From contig NZ_CP021744.1 in NCBI RefSeq assembly GCF_002192455.1, forward strand, positions 7,774,501 through 7,838,500: DNA of 64,000 bases, written 5' to 3'. Shown piece after piece: positions 50,379 through 58,310 of the stretch. The notes beneath the pieces were generated by a model that saw nothing but the letters and a program-made list of their open reading frames with translations, was not told where the DNA came from and made no database searches. The position numbers and the translations under genes were made by a program. How positions within the stretch are numbered: the first letter of the stretch is position 1; each line of letters opens with the position of its first letter. Source of the stretch: Streptomyces albireticuli (lineage in GTDB: Bacteria; Actinomycetota; Actinomycetes; Streptomycetales; Streptomycetaceae).

Positions 50379-51361
50379 CGGGCGGCCTCCTCGGCGAGTC
50401 CGGTCAGCACCGCCACGACGAGGTTGCGGGTCAGTGCCACCTTGTATCCGTTGTGCGGCAGCGGCTCCGCGGCCGCCAGTTCGGCGTCCGCGGCGGCGGC
50501 GAACGTCTCGCCGTCGGCGCGTGCCCCGGTCAGCGCCCGCTCGGCGGCCCGGGCCCGCCAGGGGCGGGACGCCACCGCCCCCAAGGCCAGGCGCGCGTCG
50601 CGTATCACGCCGTCCTGGACGTCGAGCGCGGCGGCGACCGCGCCGATCGCGAACGCGTACGAGGCGCGCTCGCGCACCTTGCGGTAGCGGGAGCGGGCGG
50701 CGACCTGGGCGGGTGGCAGGGTGACGCCGGTGATCAGCGCTCCCTGGGGCAGGGCGGTCTCCACGTGGGGCGTGTCGCCCACGGGCACGTAGAGGCCGGT
50801 GAGCGGCAGCGTGCCCGGCCCGTCGGCGGTCTCGTACGAGACGACGGCGTCGAAGGCGGTCAGCGCCACGGCCATGTCCGAGGGGTGGACCGCCACGCAG
50901 TGGCCGGAGGCGCCCAGGATCGCGTGGTTGTGGTGTTCGCCCTCGACGGCGGGGCAACCACTGCCGGGGTCGCGCTTGTTGCACGGCCGGGTCACGTCGG
51001 TGAAGTAGCCGCAGCGGGTGCGCTGGAGCAGGTTCCCGCCCACCGTGGCCATGTTGCGCAACTGCCCGGAGGCGCCGGCCAGTACGGCCTGGGCCAGCGC
51101 CGGGTAGCGGCGGCGGACCTCGGGGTGGGCGGCGAGGTCGCTGTTGGTGACGGTGGCGCCGACGCGCAGGCCGCCGTCCGCGGTCGGCTCGACGCGGTCC
51201 AAGGGCAGCGCGCGCACGTCGACGAGGCGGGCGGGGCGTTCGACGCCGGCCTTCATCAGGTCGACGAGGTTGGTGCCGCCGCCGAGGAAGCGGGAATCGG
51301 CGTCGAGCAGCGCGAGCGCGCCGGAGACGTCGGACGCGCGCTGATAGGCGAACTCCTTCAC
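50375..51361 (-). CDS. FAD-binding subunit with [4Fe-4S] motif (PaoB/YagS-like)
   Basis: A 328-aa protein: FLGGGTNLVDLMKAGVERP (FAD pyrophosphate site), SGQLRNMATVGGNLLQRTRC, and a cysteine-rich stretch RCGYFTDVTRPCNKRDPGSGC. That stretch corresponds to the extra [4Fe-4S] cluster of PaoB-type subunits, which distinguishes this enzyme from ordinary xanthine dehydrogenases. GTG 51361 overlaps the Fe-S subunit stop. Confidence 0.92.
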   Translation of the reverse strand: MKEFAYQRASDVSGALALLDADSRFLGGGTNLVDLMKAGVERPARLVDVRALPLDRVEPTADGGLRVGATVTNSDLAAHPEVRRRYPALAQAVLAGASGQLRNMATVGGNLLQRTRCGYFTDVTRPCNKRDPGSGCPAVEGEHHNHAILGASGHCVAVHPSDMAVALTAFDAVVSYETADGPGTLPLTGLYVPVGDTPHVETALPQGALITGVTLPPAQVAARSRYRKVRERASYAFAIGAVAAALDVQDGVIRDARLALGAVASRPWRARAAERALTGARADGETFAAAADAELAAAEPLPHNGYKVALTRNLVVAVLTGLAEEAAR

Positions 51362-51948
51362 GCGGGCGCCCTCTCGCTCTGTGCGGTCGTCGTGGTGGCC
51401 GTGGTGCGCGCCCGGATCGCGGCCGCCCGGGCGACCGCTTGGACGATCGACACGTAGGCGCCGCAGCGGCACAGGTTGCCGCTCATCCGTTCCCGTATCT
51501 CCTCGGGGGTCAGCGGGGGCGGCCCCGCTTCGGGACGTACGTCGTCGGTGACGGCGCTCGGCCAGCCCGCCGCGTGCTCCTCGATCATCGCGACGGCCGA
51601 GCAGATCTGCCCGGGGGTGCAGTAGCCGCACTGGTAGCCGTCCAGGTCGAGGAAGGCCTGCTGGGCCGGGTGCAACTGGTCTTCGTCGGCGAGCCCTTCG
51701 ACGGTGGTGACGGCCTGCCCCTCGGCCGCCACCGCGAGGTGCAGGCAGGCCACGGCCCGGCGGCCGTCGAGCAGGACGGTGCAAGCGCCGCACTGCCCTT
51801 GGTCGCAGCCCTTCTTGGTGCCGGTCAGGCCGAGCCGCTCGCGCAGGGCGTCGAGCAGGGTGGTGCGGTGGTCGACGGTCAGCGTGTGCTTGTCGCCGTT
51901 GATGTGCAAGGTGATGGAGCTGTGCGTCGGTAAGGGGGCCGGGGCCAT
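51358..51948 (-). CDS. [2Fe-2S] subunit (PaoA/YagT-like)
   Basis: A 196-aa subunit with both clusters: CDQGQCGACTVLLDG (plant-type [2Fe-2S]) and CGYCTPGQICS...CRCGAY (second [2Fe-2S]). No twin-arginine signal is present, unlike E. coli PaoA, so the complex should be cytoplasmic. It is the first gene of the operon; its promoter region, with two operator-like palindromes, is shared with the divergent TetR gene. Confidence 0.93.
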   Translation of the reverse strand: MAPAPLPTHSSITLHINGDKHTLTVDHRTTLLDALRERLGLTGTKKGCDQGQCGACTVLLDGRRAVACLHLAVAAEGQAVTTVEGLADEDQLHPAQQAFLDLDGYQCGYCTPGQICSAVAMIEEHAAGWPSAVTDDVRPEAGPPPLTPEEIRERMSGNLCRCGAYVSIVQAVARAAAIRARTTATTTTAQSERAPA

Positions 51949-52160
51949 GGTCAGCCTTCTTTCGCGTGTCCGGGGCGCGTCGCGGGGGGACGGACCGGCA
52001 GGCGGACGAATCAGGAGACGTACGGGGGACGTCGCGCGGGAACGTGCGGGGGTGGTGCTGTTCGTGGCGGCACGGGTTCGGGAACACTGCCGACGGCCCG
52101 GATCGTCATGCCGGGGTCAAGGGCCACCGGCCGACCGGATCCGCCGCTATGGTGAGCACA

Positions 52161-52208
52161 AGCGGACAACTGTCCGCTCTGCGGAGCGTAGTGGACAGTT
52201 GTCCGCTT
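52161..52208. promoter_or_regulatory. two inverted operator-like palindromes (TetR binding sites)
   Basis: Site 1 (52161-52178) is AGCGGACAACTGTCCGCT with perfect 7-bp arms around a 4-nt centre. Site 2 (52191-52208) is GTGGACAGTTGTCCGCTT. The two sites are near-exact inverted copies of each other, 12 bp apart, within the 300-bp gap between the PaoABC-like operon and the TetR gene. The core GGACA-N2-TGTCC is typical of TetR-family operators, so the regulator most likely represses both itself and the operon. Nothing else was recognised in this gap. Confidence 0.8.
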
Positions 52209-52248
52209 AACAAGGGTGGGATTCGGGCACGTGCCGCCGGGAGGACGA

Positions 52249-52827
52249 GTGCAAGAGGAGAAGGGCGCGGCCCTGCGGTCGGACGCGAGGCGGAATCGCG
52301 AGCGCATCCTGGAAGCGGCGGTGGCCGAGCTGACGCGCTCCGCGGACGCCCCGCTGAGCGCGATCGCCAAGAAGGCGGGCGTCGGGCAGGGCACGTTCTA
52401 CCGCAACTTCCCCAACCGCGAGGCGCTCGTCCTCGAGATCTACCGCCACGAGATGCGGCAGGTCGCCGACGCGGCCGCCCACCTGCTCGGCACGCGGGAG
52501 CCGGCCCGGGCCCTGCGCGAATGGATGGACCGCCTCGCCCGGTTCGCGATGACCAAGGCCGGCCTGGCGGACGCCATCCGCATGGCCACCAGCACCCCCG
52601 GAGGACCGCCGAAGCCGGGCCACGCCCCCGTGACCTCCGCGGCCGACCTCCTGCTCCGCGCCAACGAGGAGGCCGGCACCATCCGCCCGGGCGTGACCCC
52701 GGACGACTTCCTCCTCGCCATCGCCGGCCTCTGGCAGATCGACCCGCGGTCGGACTGGCAGCCGCGCGCCACCCGGCTGCTGGACCTCGTCATGGACGGG
52801 CTGCGCGCGGGGGCGCCCGGGCGGTGA
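52249..52827 (+). CDS. TetR-family repressor
   Basis: A 192-aa regulator with an N-terminal TetR helix-turn-helix (RERILEAAVAELTRSADAPL, then AKKAGVGQGTFYRNFPNRE). The ligand domain ends LLDLVMDGLRAGAPGR. GTG 52249 is chosen over 52216 because GGGAGGACGA lies directly before it. It is divergent from the molybdo-flavoenzyme operon with operators between, so it probably controls it in response to a substrate such as an aldehyde or heteroaromatic. Confidence 0.9.
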   Translation: MQEEKGAALRSDARRNRERILEAAVAELTRSADAPLSAIAKKAGVGQGTFYRNFPNREALVLEIYRHEMRQVADAAAHLLGTREPARALREWMDRLARFAMTKAGLADAIRMATSTPGGPPKPGHAPVTSAADLLLRANEEAGTIRPGVTPDDFLLAIAGLWQIDPRSDWQPRATRLLDLVMDGLRAGAPGR

Positions 52828-53019
52828 GGATGGTCGGGAGCGGGGCCGGGAGGCAGAGCCGGCCGCAGTGACGCCGGGCCCGGTGCGCGCTCAACGGCGG
52901 CTCGTGCCGGAGCGGCGACGGCCGTGACCACGTCGGCGAGTTCACCGACTGGGCGGACACGATCAGCTCGGTAGGGCGGCGGGGCCGCGGATGTCAGGCC
53001 GTGGGGCCCGCGGCCGGAC

Positions 53020-54015
53020 TCAGGGCGCGAACTCCAGGACGTCGGAAACGGGGCGGCGAGGGGTGGCGGGGCACTCCGGGCCGTATCCCAGGCGGAGGAT
53101 CATCTGGACGTGGCCCGTCCCCGAACCGGGGTCCCGCAGGGACCAGCGCAGGTCCGGCCATTCCAGAGCCTGCGTGGCGAACGAGGTGGACAGCCCCTTC
53201 AGGGTGGCCAGGAGCAGGACACGTTCCATGGCCTGGCCCGCCCGTACCCAGTCCGGAGCCCGGTCGCCTTCCGTGGTGAGCAGTGCCAGGTGCGGGTCGT
53301 CCTCGAACGGAGCCGTGGCGAGGCCGCCGGCCGGCCTTCCGCCCGCGAAGTCGCGCACGGGGGCCTTCCCGCCGTGCTTGCGGGGCCCGAAGGCGTACTC
53401 CGGCACCCCGTCGGCGGCCGTACGGGCCTCCGCCGGACCGAACCGCGTCCAGCGGGCCAGGTCCGCCGCGCTGCCGCCGTCGGTGAGGTTGCGGGCCTCG
53501 GCCTCGTCGGCGAGTTCCCGCACCCAGTCCAGGTGCCAGCCGGCGGGGAAGGACAGCACGGCGCCCTCCCGGTGGGCGGCGTCGATCAGGGCCACCCGCA
53601 GGTGCTCGGGGACGGCCGTCTCCGCGAAGGGGTGCCGGCTGGTGCGGCGGCGCGCGATCGCCGGGTGGAGCGGTCCGGGCCCGATGTCCTCGGCGCCGGT
53701 TCCGGTCACCTCCACGGTCGCCAGCAGGGAGGGGTCGCCGGCGTCCGGCAGCAGCGTGACCTTCGCGTGCCGGCCGGCGTGCGCGAGGGCGACACGGAGG
53801 TTGAAGAGGGCCGCACCGCACCCCAGGCGCAGCGCGCGGGCGTCGGGGTCCGTGTGCGGCATGACGCGGTCGAAGTCGGCGTGGAGCCGGAAAGCGTGAC
53901 GGCTTCTCGCATAGCGGAAGCGCCACGGCTGCGCGTTGTGCATGGACGGAGCGGCGGCGGCGTCACGGACCAGCTCCGTCACACGCGAATCATCCATCGT
54001 GAGTGGTGCGGTCAC
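53020..54015 (-). CDS. Acg-type nitroreductase-family FMN protein
   Basis: A 331-aa protein of the Acg/nitroreductase-fold family of actinobacteria. AAAAPSMHNAQPWRFRY is the phosphate-binding motif near the start, with RRRTSRHPFAE in the middle and GLSTSFATQALEWPDLRW near the end. Mycobacterial Acg relatives sequester flavin and are dormancy-related. GTG 54015 follows AAGGGAG. An 11-bp inverted repeat lies just upstream of the ribosome site. It is divergent from the methyltransferase operon. Confidence 0.85.
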   Translation of the reverse strand: MTAPLTMDDSRVTELVRDAAAAPSMHNAQPWRFRYARSRHAFRLHADFDRVMPHTDPDARALRLGCGAALFNLRVALAHAGRHAKVTLLPDAGDPSLLATVEVTGTGAEDIGPGPLHPAIARRRTSRHPFAETAVPEHLRVALIDAAHREGAVLSFPAGWHLDWVRELADEAEARNLTDGGSAADLARWTRFGPAEARTAADGVPEYAFGPRKHGGKAPVRDFAGGRPAGGLATAPFEDDPHLALLTTEGDRAPDWVRAGQAMERVLLLATLKGLSTSFATQALEWPDLRWSLRDPGSGTGHVQMILRLGYGPECPATPRRPVSDVLEFAP

Positions 54016-54034
54016 GGGAAACTCCCTTCCACCT

Positions 54035-54063
54035 GTTGCGGGCCCGTTGGAGGGGCCCGCAAC
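54035..54063. promoter_or_regulatory. 11-bp inverted repeat in the divergent gap 54016-54318
   Basis: GTTGCGGGCCC (54035-54045) and GGGCCCGCAAC (54053-54063) are perfect inverted copies around a 7-nt centre. It starts six bases upstream of the nitroreductase ribosome site, so it could be an operator or a leader hairpin for that gene. The rest of the 303-bp gap holds no gene and should carry both divergent promoters. Confidence 0.6.
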
Positions 54064-54318
54064 CATCGTCCCTCCACCACCTGGCGGGAGGACCAGGGCC
54101 AGGAGTCCCTGCCGGTGGGGCCGACCGGCCCGGTTCCGGGCGCGAGGAGCCCTGGCGGGATCACCTGGATCTCCGCACCCCGGGCCGCCTCGCGCACAGC
54201 TCATGCGCGCGAGGCTCGTTTGGCGAGAACAACACCCCATGCACTCCGGCACCGGGGTACCCGGCCGGGCGCGGCCGGGACCCCACGGCCGTCACGCCAT
54301 CACCAGAGGGATCTGCCC

Positions 54319-55725
54319 ATGCCCGAGCCACATCAGCATCAGGAAGCGCAGGTCGAAGCGTTCTACGATCACGAGGACGACGTCTACCGGTCTTTCTGGG
54401 ACAGCTCAGGATCGCTGCATTGGGGGTATTTCTCCGACCTGTCCCAGACGGACCCGGACGCGTTCCCCGAAGCGAGCCGGCGATGGACCGACCTCCTGCT
54501 GGACAGGAGCGGGATCGGTCCCGGCTCGTACGTCCTGGACATCGGCTGCGGCAACGGCACCACCGCCGCCTACCTGGCCCGGAGGACCGGTTGCCGGGTG
54601 ACCGGCATCGACATCAGCGGTGTCCGTGTCGGCCACGCCCGGGACAGGGCCCGCGCCTTGCCGAACGTCGAGTTCCGCAAGGCGTCCGCCGCGCTGCTCC
54701 CCTTCGCCGACGGCGCATTCACCCACGTGTGGAGCCAGGCGACGCTGTACCACGTCCCGGACCGGGAGCGGGCCCTGGACGAGATCCACCGGGTCCTGGC
54801 CGAAGGCGGCACGCTCGTCCTGGACGACCTCGTCACCCCCACACCCCGGGTGACCGACACGGGGCGGCGCGTGGTGTACGAACGCCTCATGTTCGAACCC
54901 GGGCCCAGCCACCAGGAGTACGAGCGGGCGTTACGCGAGAGGGGCTTCGCGGTCCTCGACGGCTCCGACCTCACCCCGCACCTGCGCAAGAGCTACGAAT
55001 TGCTGGCCGAACGGGCCCAAGCCGCCTTCCCGGAGCACACCGCGGCCTACCGGCAGGTCACGTCCGCGATCGACGCCCATGACGTGGGCTGGTCCGCCTT
55101 CGTGGCGAGCAAGGTCACCGACCGGCTGGAATGGGTCTACGAGGCCTCCGGGGACCTCACGCTCCAGGAGAAGTACGACGCCTGGTCCGCGACCTACGAG
55201 GAAGACCTTCCCGGCTCCTACCAGGACTGCCCGCGGACCGCCGCCTCCCGCCTGGCCGACCTGCTCGGCGACCGGAGCGCCCGGGTGCTGGACGTGGGCG
55301 CCGGTACCGGCCTGTGCGGCACGGCGCTGGCGGACCACGGGTTCCGGGACGTCACCGCTGTCGACCTGTCCGACGGCATGCTGCGGCAGGCGGCGCACAA
55401 GCACGTCTACCGCGAACTGGTACGGCACGACATCGAGCAGCCCTTCCCGTGGGCGAAAGCCTCGTTCGACGCGGCCGTGGCGAGCGGAGTGTTCACCTTC
55501 GGCCACGCCCGCCCTCCGGCGCTCGCGCACATCACCGACCAGCTCCGGGAAGGGGGGATCCTCGCGGTCACCTTCCGGGACGACTACCTCGACAGCGAGC
55601 CGGAGATCGAACGGATGATCAAGGGCCTCCCGCTGCGGCTGAGGTCCCGCACCCCCATCACCGTGTTCGACGACACGCCCATGTCGGTCCTGGCATTCGA
55701 GAAGTACGGGGAGGCGACGGCATGA
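54319..55725 (+). CDS. double-domain SAM-dependent methyltransferase
   Basis: A 468-aa protein with two class I methyltransferase domains. The first has YVLDIGCGNGTTAAYL, GIDISGVRVGHAR and HVWSQATLYHVPDR; the second has VLDVGAGTGLCGTALADHG, AVDLSDGMLRQA and GVFTFGHARPPALAH. Doubled domains of this kind are known in enzymes that methylate an amine step by step (glycine/sarcosine/dimethylglycine methyltransferases). A TTA codon at 54931-54933 implies possible bldA control. ATG 54319 heads a three-gene operon (ATGA overlaps) with a dioxygenase and an exporter. Substrate unknown. Confidence 0.82.
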   Translation: MPEPHQHQEAQVEAFYDHEDDVYRSFWDSSGSLHWGYFSDLSQTDPDAFPEASRRWTDLLLDRSGIGPGSYVLDIGCGNGTTAAYLARRTGCRVTGIDISGVRVGHARDRARALPNVEFRKASAALLPFADGAFTHVWSQATLYHVPDRERALDEIHRVLAEGGTLVLDDLVTPTPRVTDTGRRVVYERLMFEPGPSHQEYERALRERGFAVLDGSDLTPHLRKSYELLAERAQAAFPEHTAAYRQVTSAIDAHDVGWSAFVASKVTDRLEWVYEASGDLTLQEKYDAWSATYEEDLPGSYQDCPRTAASRLADLLGDRSARVLDVGAGTGLCGTALADHGFRDVTAVDLSDGMLRQAAHKHVYRELVRHDIEQPFPWAKASFDAAVASGVFTFGHARPPALAHITDQLREGGILAVTFRDDYLDSEPEIERMIKGLPLRLRSRTPITVFDDTPMSVLAFEKYGEATA

Positions 55726-56855
55726 CCACGCTGCCGGCGAAGGACGACGCCCACCTCATCGACGTCTCCGGACGGAAGTTCCACCCGGCCTGGCTGCGCT
55801 ACAGCTGCCCGTGCGCCCGGTGCCGTCACCCCGAGTCGTTCCAGAAGGTCTCCGACCTCAGCAGCCGCCCGGAGCTCCCCGTGGCCGCCCACGTCGAGCT
55901 GGACACCGAGGCGAACGAACTCCGTGTCGACTGGAGCGAACAGCCCGCGCACCGCAGCCACTACCCGCTGGACTGGCTGCTCCTGCACAGCGCGGGAGAA
56001 CAGCGGGCGGAGGACCTCGACCACACCGTCCGCTGGGACGCGCGGACCCTGCGCGCCCGGGGCGTGCGGTGGCACGAGGCGGACGCCTGCGGCCCCGACG
56101 GCGGCCCATGGCTCGACGACCTCCGGTCCGTCGGATTCGCGCTGCTGACCGGCCTCACACCGCACGGGCTGGAGCGGCTGCTGACCGGGCTCGCCCCGGT
56201 CTTCCACACCGAGTACGGCCGGCAGGCGGACGTCAAAGCGGTGCCGGGCGCCGAGGACCTCGCCGAGACGGAGAGCGCGCTGCCGGCCCACACCGACTAC
56301 CCGTACAAGGTGACGGGCCCGCTGACCCAGTTCTGCTACTACGCGGAGAACCGGGCCACAGGAGGCGAGTTCTTCCTGGTCGACGGCTTCAAGGCGCTGG
56401 ACGACTTCCGGCGGGACCACCCCCACTGGTTCGACCTGCTGGTCTCCACACCCGTGGAGTTCGAGCAGGTCTACACCTCATGGCGCTACCTGTACCGCGT
56501 CCGGCGCCCCGTCGTCACGCTCGACGCCCGCGGCGCGGTCAAGGCGATCCACCTGGGCCACTCCCACGCCTGGGCCTGGGACATTGAGCCCGAACTCTGC
56601 GGCGAGTTCTACCGCGCGTACCACGGACTGGTCCGCCAGCTGGGCGAGGACCGCTACCGCTGGGCCCACCGCTTCGCCGGCGGCGAGTGCGCGGTGTTCC
56701 GCAACGACCGGATCCTGCACGGCCGGAACGCCTTCGACCCTCGCACCGGCGTCCGCCACCTCATCACCGCCTACGTACCGTGGCAGCAGCTGGAGTCCAG
56801 GATCAGGTTCCACAAGGAGCGGCGCTTCTACTTCTCCCCGCACGAGCGGAAATGA
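55722..56855 (+). CDS. gamma-butyrobetaine-hydroxylase-like 2-oxoglutarate/Fe(II) dioxygenase
   Basis: A 377-aa protein with the N-terminal zinc-binding domain of GBBH/trimethyllysine dioxygenases (CPCARCRHPESFQK) and a TauD-like catalytic domain. Iron ligands are His and Asp in PAHTDYPYK, with the distal His in LHGRNAF. The Arg for 2-oxoglutarate is probably in DPRTGVRH. Family members hydroxylate trimethylated amines. Coupled to a double methyltransferase, it plausibly hydroxylates a betaine made by that enzyme, though this is inferred. Confidence 0.85.
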   Translation: MTTLPAKDDAHLIDVSGRKFHPAWLRYSCPCARCRHPESFQKVSDLSSRPELPVAAHVELDTEANELRVDWSEQPAHRSHYPLDWLLLHSAGEQRAEDLDHTVRWDARTLRARGVRWHEADACGPDGGPWLDDLRSVGFALLTGLTPHGLERLLTGLAPVFHTEYGRQADVKAVPGAEDLAETESALPAHTDYPYKVTGPLTQFCYYAENRATGGEFFLVDGFKALDDFRRDHPHWFDLLVSTPVEFEQVYTSWRYLYRVRRPVVTLDARGAVKAIHLGHSHAWAWDIEPELCGEFYRAYHGLVRQLGEDRYRWAHRFAGGECAVFRNDRILHGRNAFDPRTGVRHLITAYVPWQQLESRIRFHKERRFYFSPHERK

Positions 56856-57607
56856 CCGCGGGGCAGGACCTCCTGCTCGTCCTGGCCGGGCTGGCGGCGG
56901 GCGTCATGAACACGGTGGTGGGCTCCGGAACGCTCATCACCTTCCCTGCGCTGCTGGCGGCCGGGCTGCCCCCGGTCACCGCGAACGTGGTCAACAACAT
57001 CGGCCTGGCCCCCGGCTCGCTCAGCGGAGCCGTCGGCTACCGCGACCAGGTGCCGCCACCGCTCCGCCGGACCCTCGTCCTGGGAGCGGCGGCCGGCCTC
57101 GGCGCGGTCGCCGGCGCGCTGCTGCTGCTCGTGCTGCCCTCCATCGTGTTCCGGGCCGTCGCACCGGCGCTGATCGGCCTCGCCGTACTCCTGGCGGCGC
57201 TCCAGCCACGGCTGAACCGGGCGCTCCTGGCCCGGAAGGCCGCCCCGTCGGCCCGCGCGGCCGTCCCGCTGACGGTCGCGGTACTCCTCACCAGCGTGTA
57301 CGGCGGCTACTTCGGAGCCGGCCAGGGAGTCCTGCTGTTCGCGTGCATGAGCATCCTCATGCGCGAGCCGTTGCAGCAGGTCAACGGATTGAAGAACACG
57401 CTCCAGGCAGTCGACAACACCGTCTCGGCGATCGTCTTCTCCTGCACCGCTCACGTCGACTGGACCGCGGTCCTGCTGCTCGCGACCGGCGCGACGGCCG
57501 GCGGACAGATCGGCGCCCGCGTAGGGCGTGGGCTCTCGGCCACCGCGCTGCGCGTCATCGTGGTGGGCGTCGGCCTGGCGGGCCTCGTCCAGCTGGTGCG
57601 CGGATGA
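56852..57607 (+). CDS. TauE/SafE-family membrane transporter
   Basis: A 251-aa integral membrane protein with seven to eight helices and two homologous halves (GLAAGVMNTVVGSGTLITFPAL and GGYFGAGQGVLLFACMSIL), the TauE/SafE signature. This family exports sulfoacetate, sulfite and other small anions. ATG 56852 overlaps the dioxygenase stop. It is the last gene of the operon and may export its product or a by-product. Confidence 0.85.
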   Translation: MTAGQDLLLVLAGLAAGVMNTVVGSGTLITFPALLAAGLPPVTANVVNNIGLAPGSLSGAVGYRDQVPPPLRRTLVLGAAAGLGAVAGALLLLVLPSIVFRAVAPALIGLAVLLAALQPRLNRALLARKAAPSARAAVPLTVAVLLTSVYGGYFGAGQGVLLFACMSILMREPLQQVNGLKNTLQAVDNTVSAIVFSCTAHVDWTAVLLLATGATAGGQIGARVGRGLSATALRVIVVGVGLAGLVQLVRG

Positions 57608-57651
57608 CGGAGGCGGCGGCAGGCGGAGCCCCCGGCCCCGTCGGGCCCCGC

Positions 57652-58212
57652 TCAGCCGCACTCGCCGGTACCGGCGAGTGCGGCAGGCACACCCTGGCGG
57701 GCCTCCGTCACCGCCTGGCGTATCCCACGGATCGTCTTGGGCCGCTGCCGCGCCAGCCGCTCGACCGCGCGGCCCAGCCAGTCCGGGTCGCCGAGCCTGT
57801 GCGCCTCGCCCGCGTCGGCGGCCTGCGTGAGCAGCTCCTCCAGCAACAGGAATTCGATGGACCTGTACCTGCGGGGATGGCGGTCGAAGGCGGCCAGCCG
57901 GTCCTCGTACGGGTGGCGCAGCGTGAGATGCAGATAGCCGCGACCGCGTCCCCGCCAGGGGCCCGGCAAACCGTCCAGCAGCGCCCATCCGCCGTACGAG
58001 TCCCTCGGGTACTTCGCACCCAGCGTGACGCGGGTGGCCAGCATGACCCTGGACCAGGGAATCAGCTCCCCCTCGGAGTTCCGCGCGTGCTGGTACAGCC
58101 CGTCGGCGCGGAACTCCACCCAGGTGCCGCCCGGTCGGCAATCGCCCACCACCCAGCGGCTGTCCACCCGCTCCAGCGGCCCCAGAGACGCGCTTAAGTC
58201 AGTCATCCGCAT
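57652..58212 (-). CDS. conserved hypothetical protein with early TTA codon
   Basis: A 186-aa protein of unknown function (GGTWVEFRADGLYQHARNSE; GRGYLHLTLRHPYEDRLAAF; EFLLLEELLTQAADAGEA). The first half resembles a beta-rich fold and the second half is helical; no motif is recognised. Codon 6 is TTA (58195-58197), so translation may wait for the bldA tRNA. An alternative ATG at 58206 leaves the TTA at codon 4. The last codons lie in a 30-bp palindrome and the gene converges on the TauE-like transporter. Confidence 0.7.
   Translation of the reverse strand: MRMTDLSASLGPLERVDSRWVVGDCRPGGTWVEFRADGLYQHARNSEGELIPWSRVMLATRVTLGAKYPRDSYGGWALLDGLPGPWRGRGRGYLHLTLRHPYEDRLAAFDRHPRRYRSIEFLLLEELLTQAADAGEAHRLGDPDWLGRAVERLARQRPKTIRGIRQAVTEARQGVPAALAGTGECG
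57655..57684. terminator. 30-bp perfect palindrome, likely bidirectional terminator
   Basis: GCCGCACTCGCCGGT (57655-57669) is followed at once by its exact reverse complement (57670-57684), a perfect 15-bp inverted repeat with no spacer in the DNA. It sits between the converging TauE-like gene and the hypothetical gene, overlapping the latter's last codons. A hairpin of this strength in both directions fits a shared terminator. Confidence 0.7.
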
Positions 58213-58310
58213 ATTGGATCACACGGGTCGACTGCCGGGCGGTCAGCCTGGTGGGTGCGGTTTCGAGGGGGCGGCGAGTGGCTCACGCGGTACACCCGCG
58301 CCGGGAGGCG

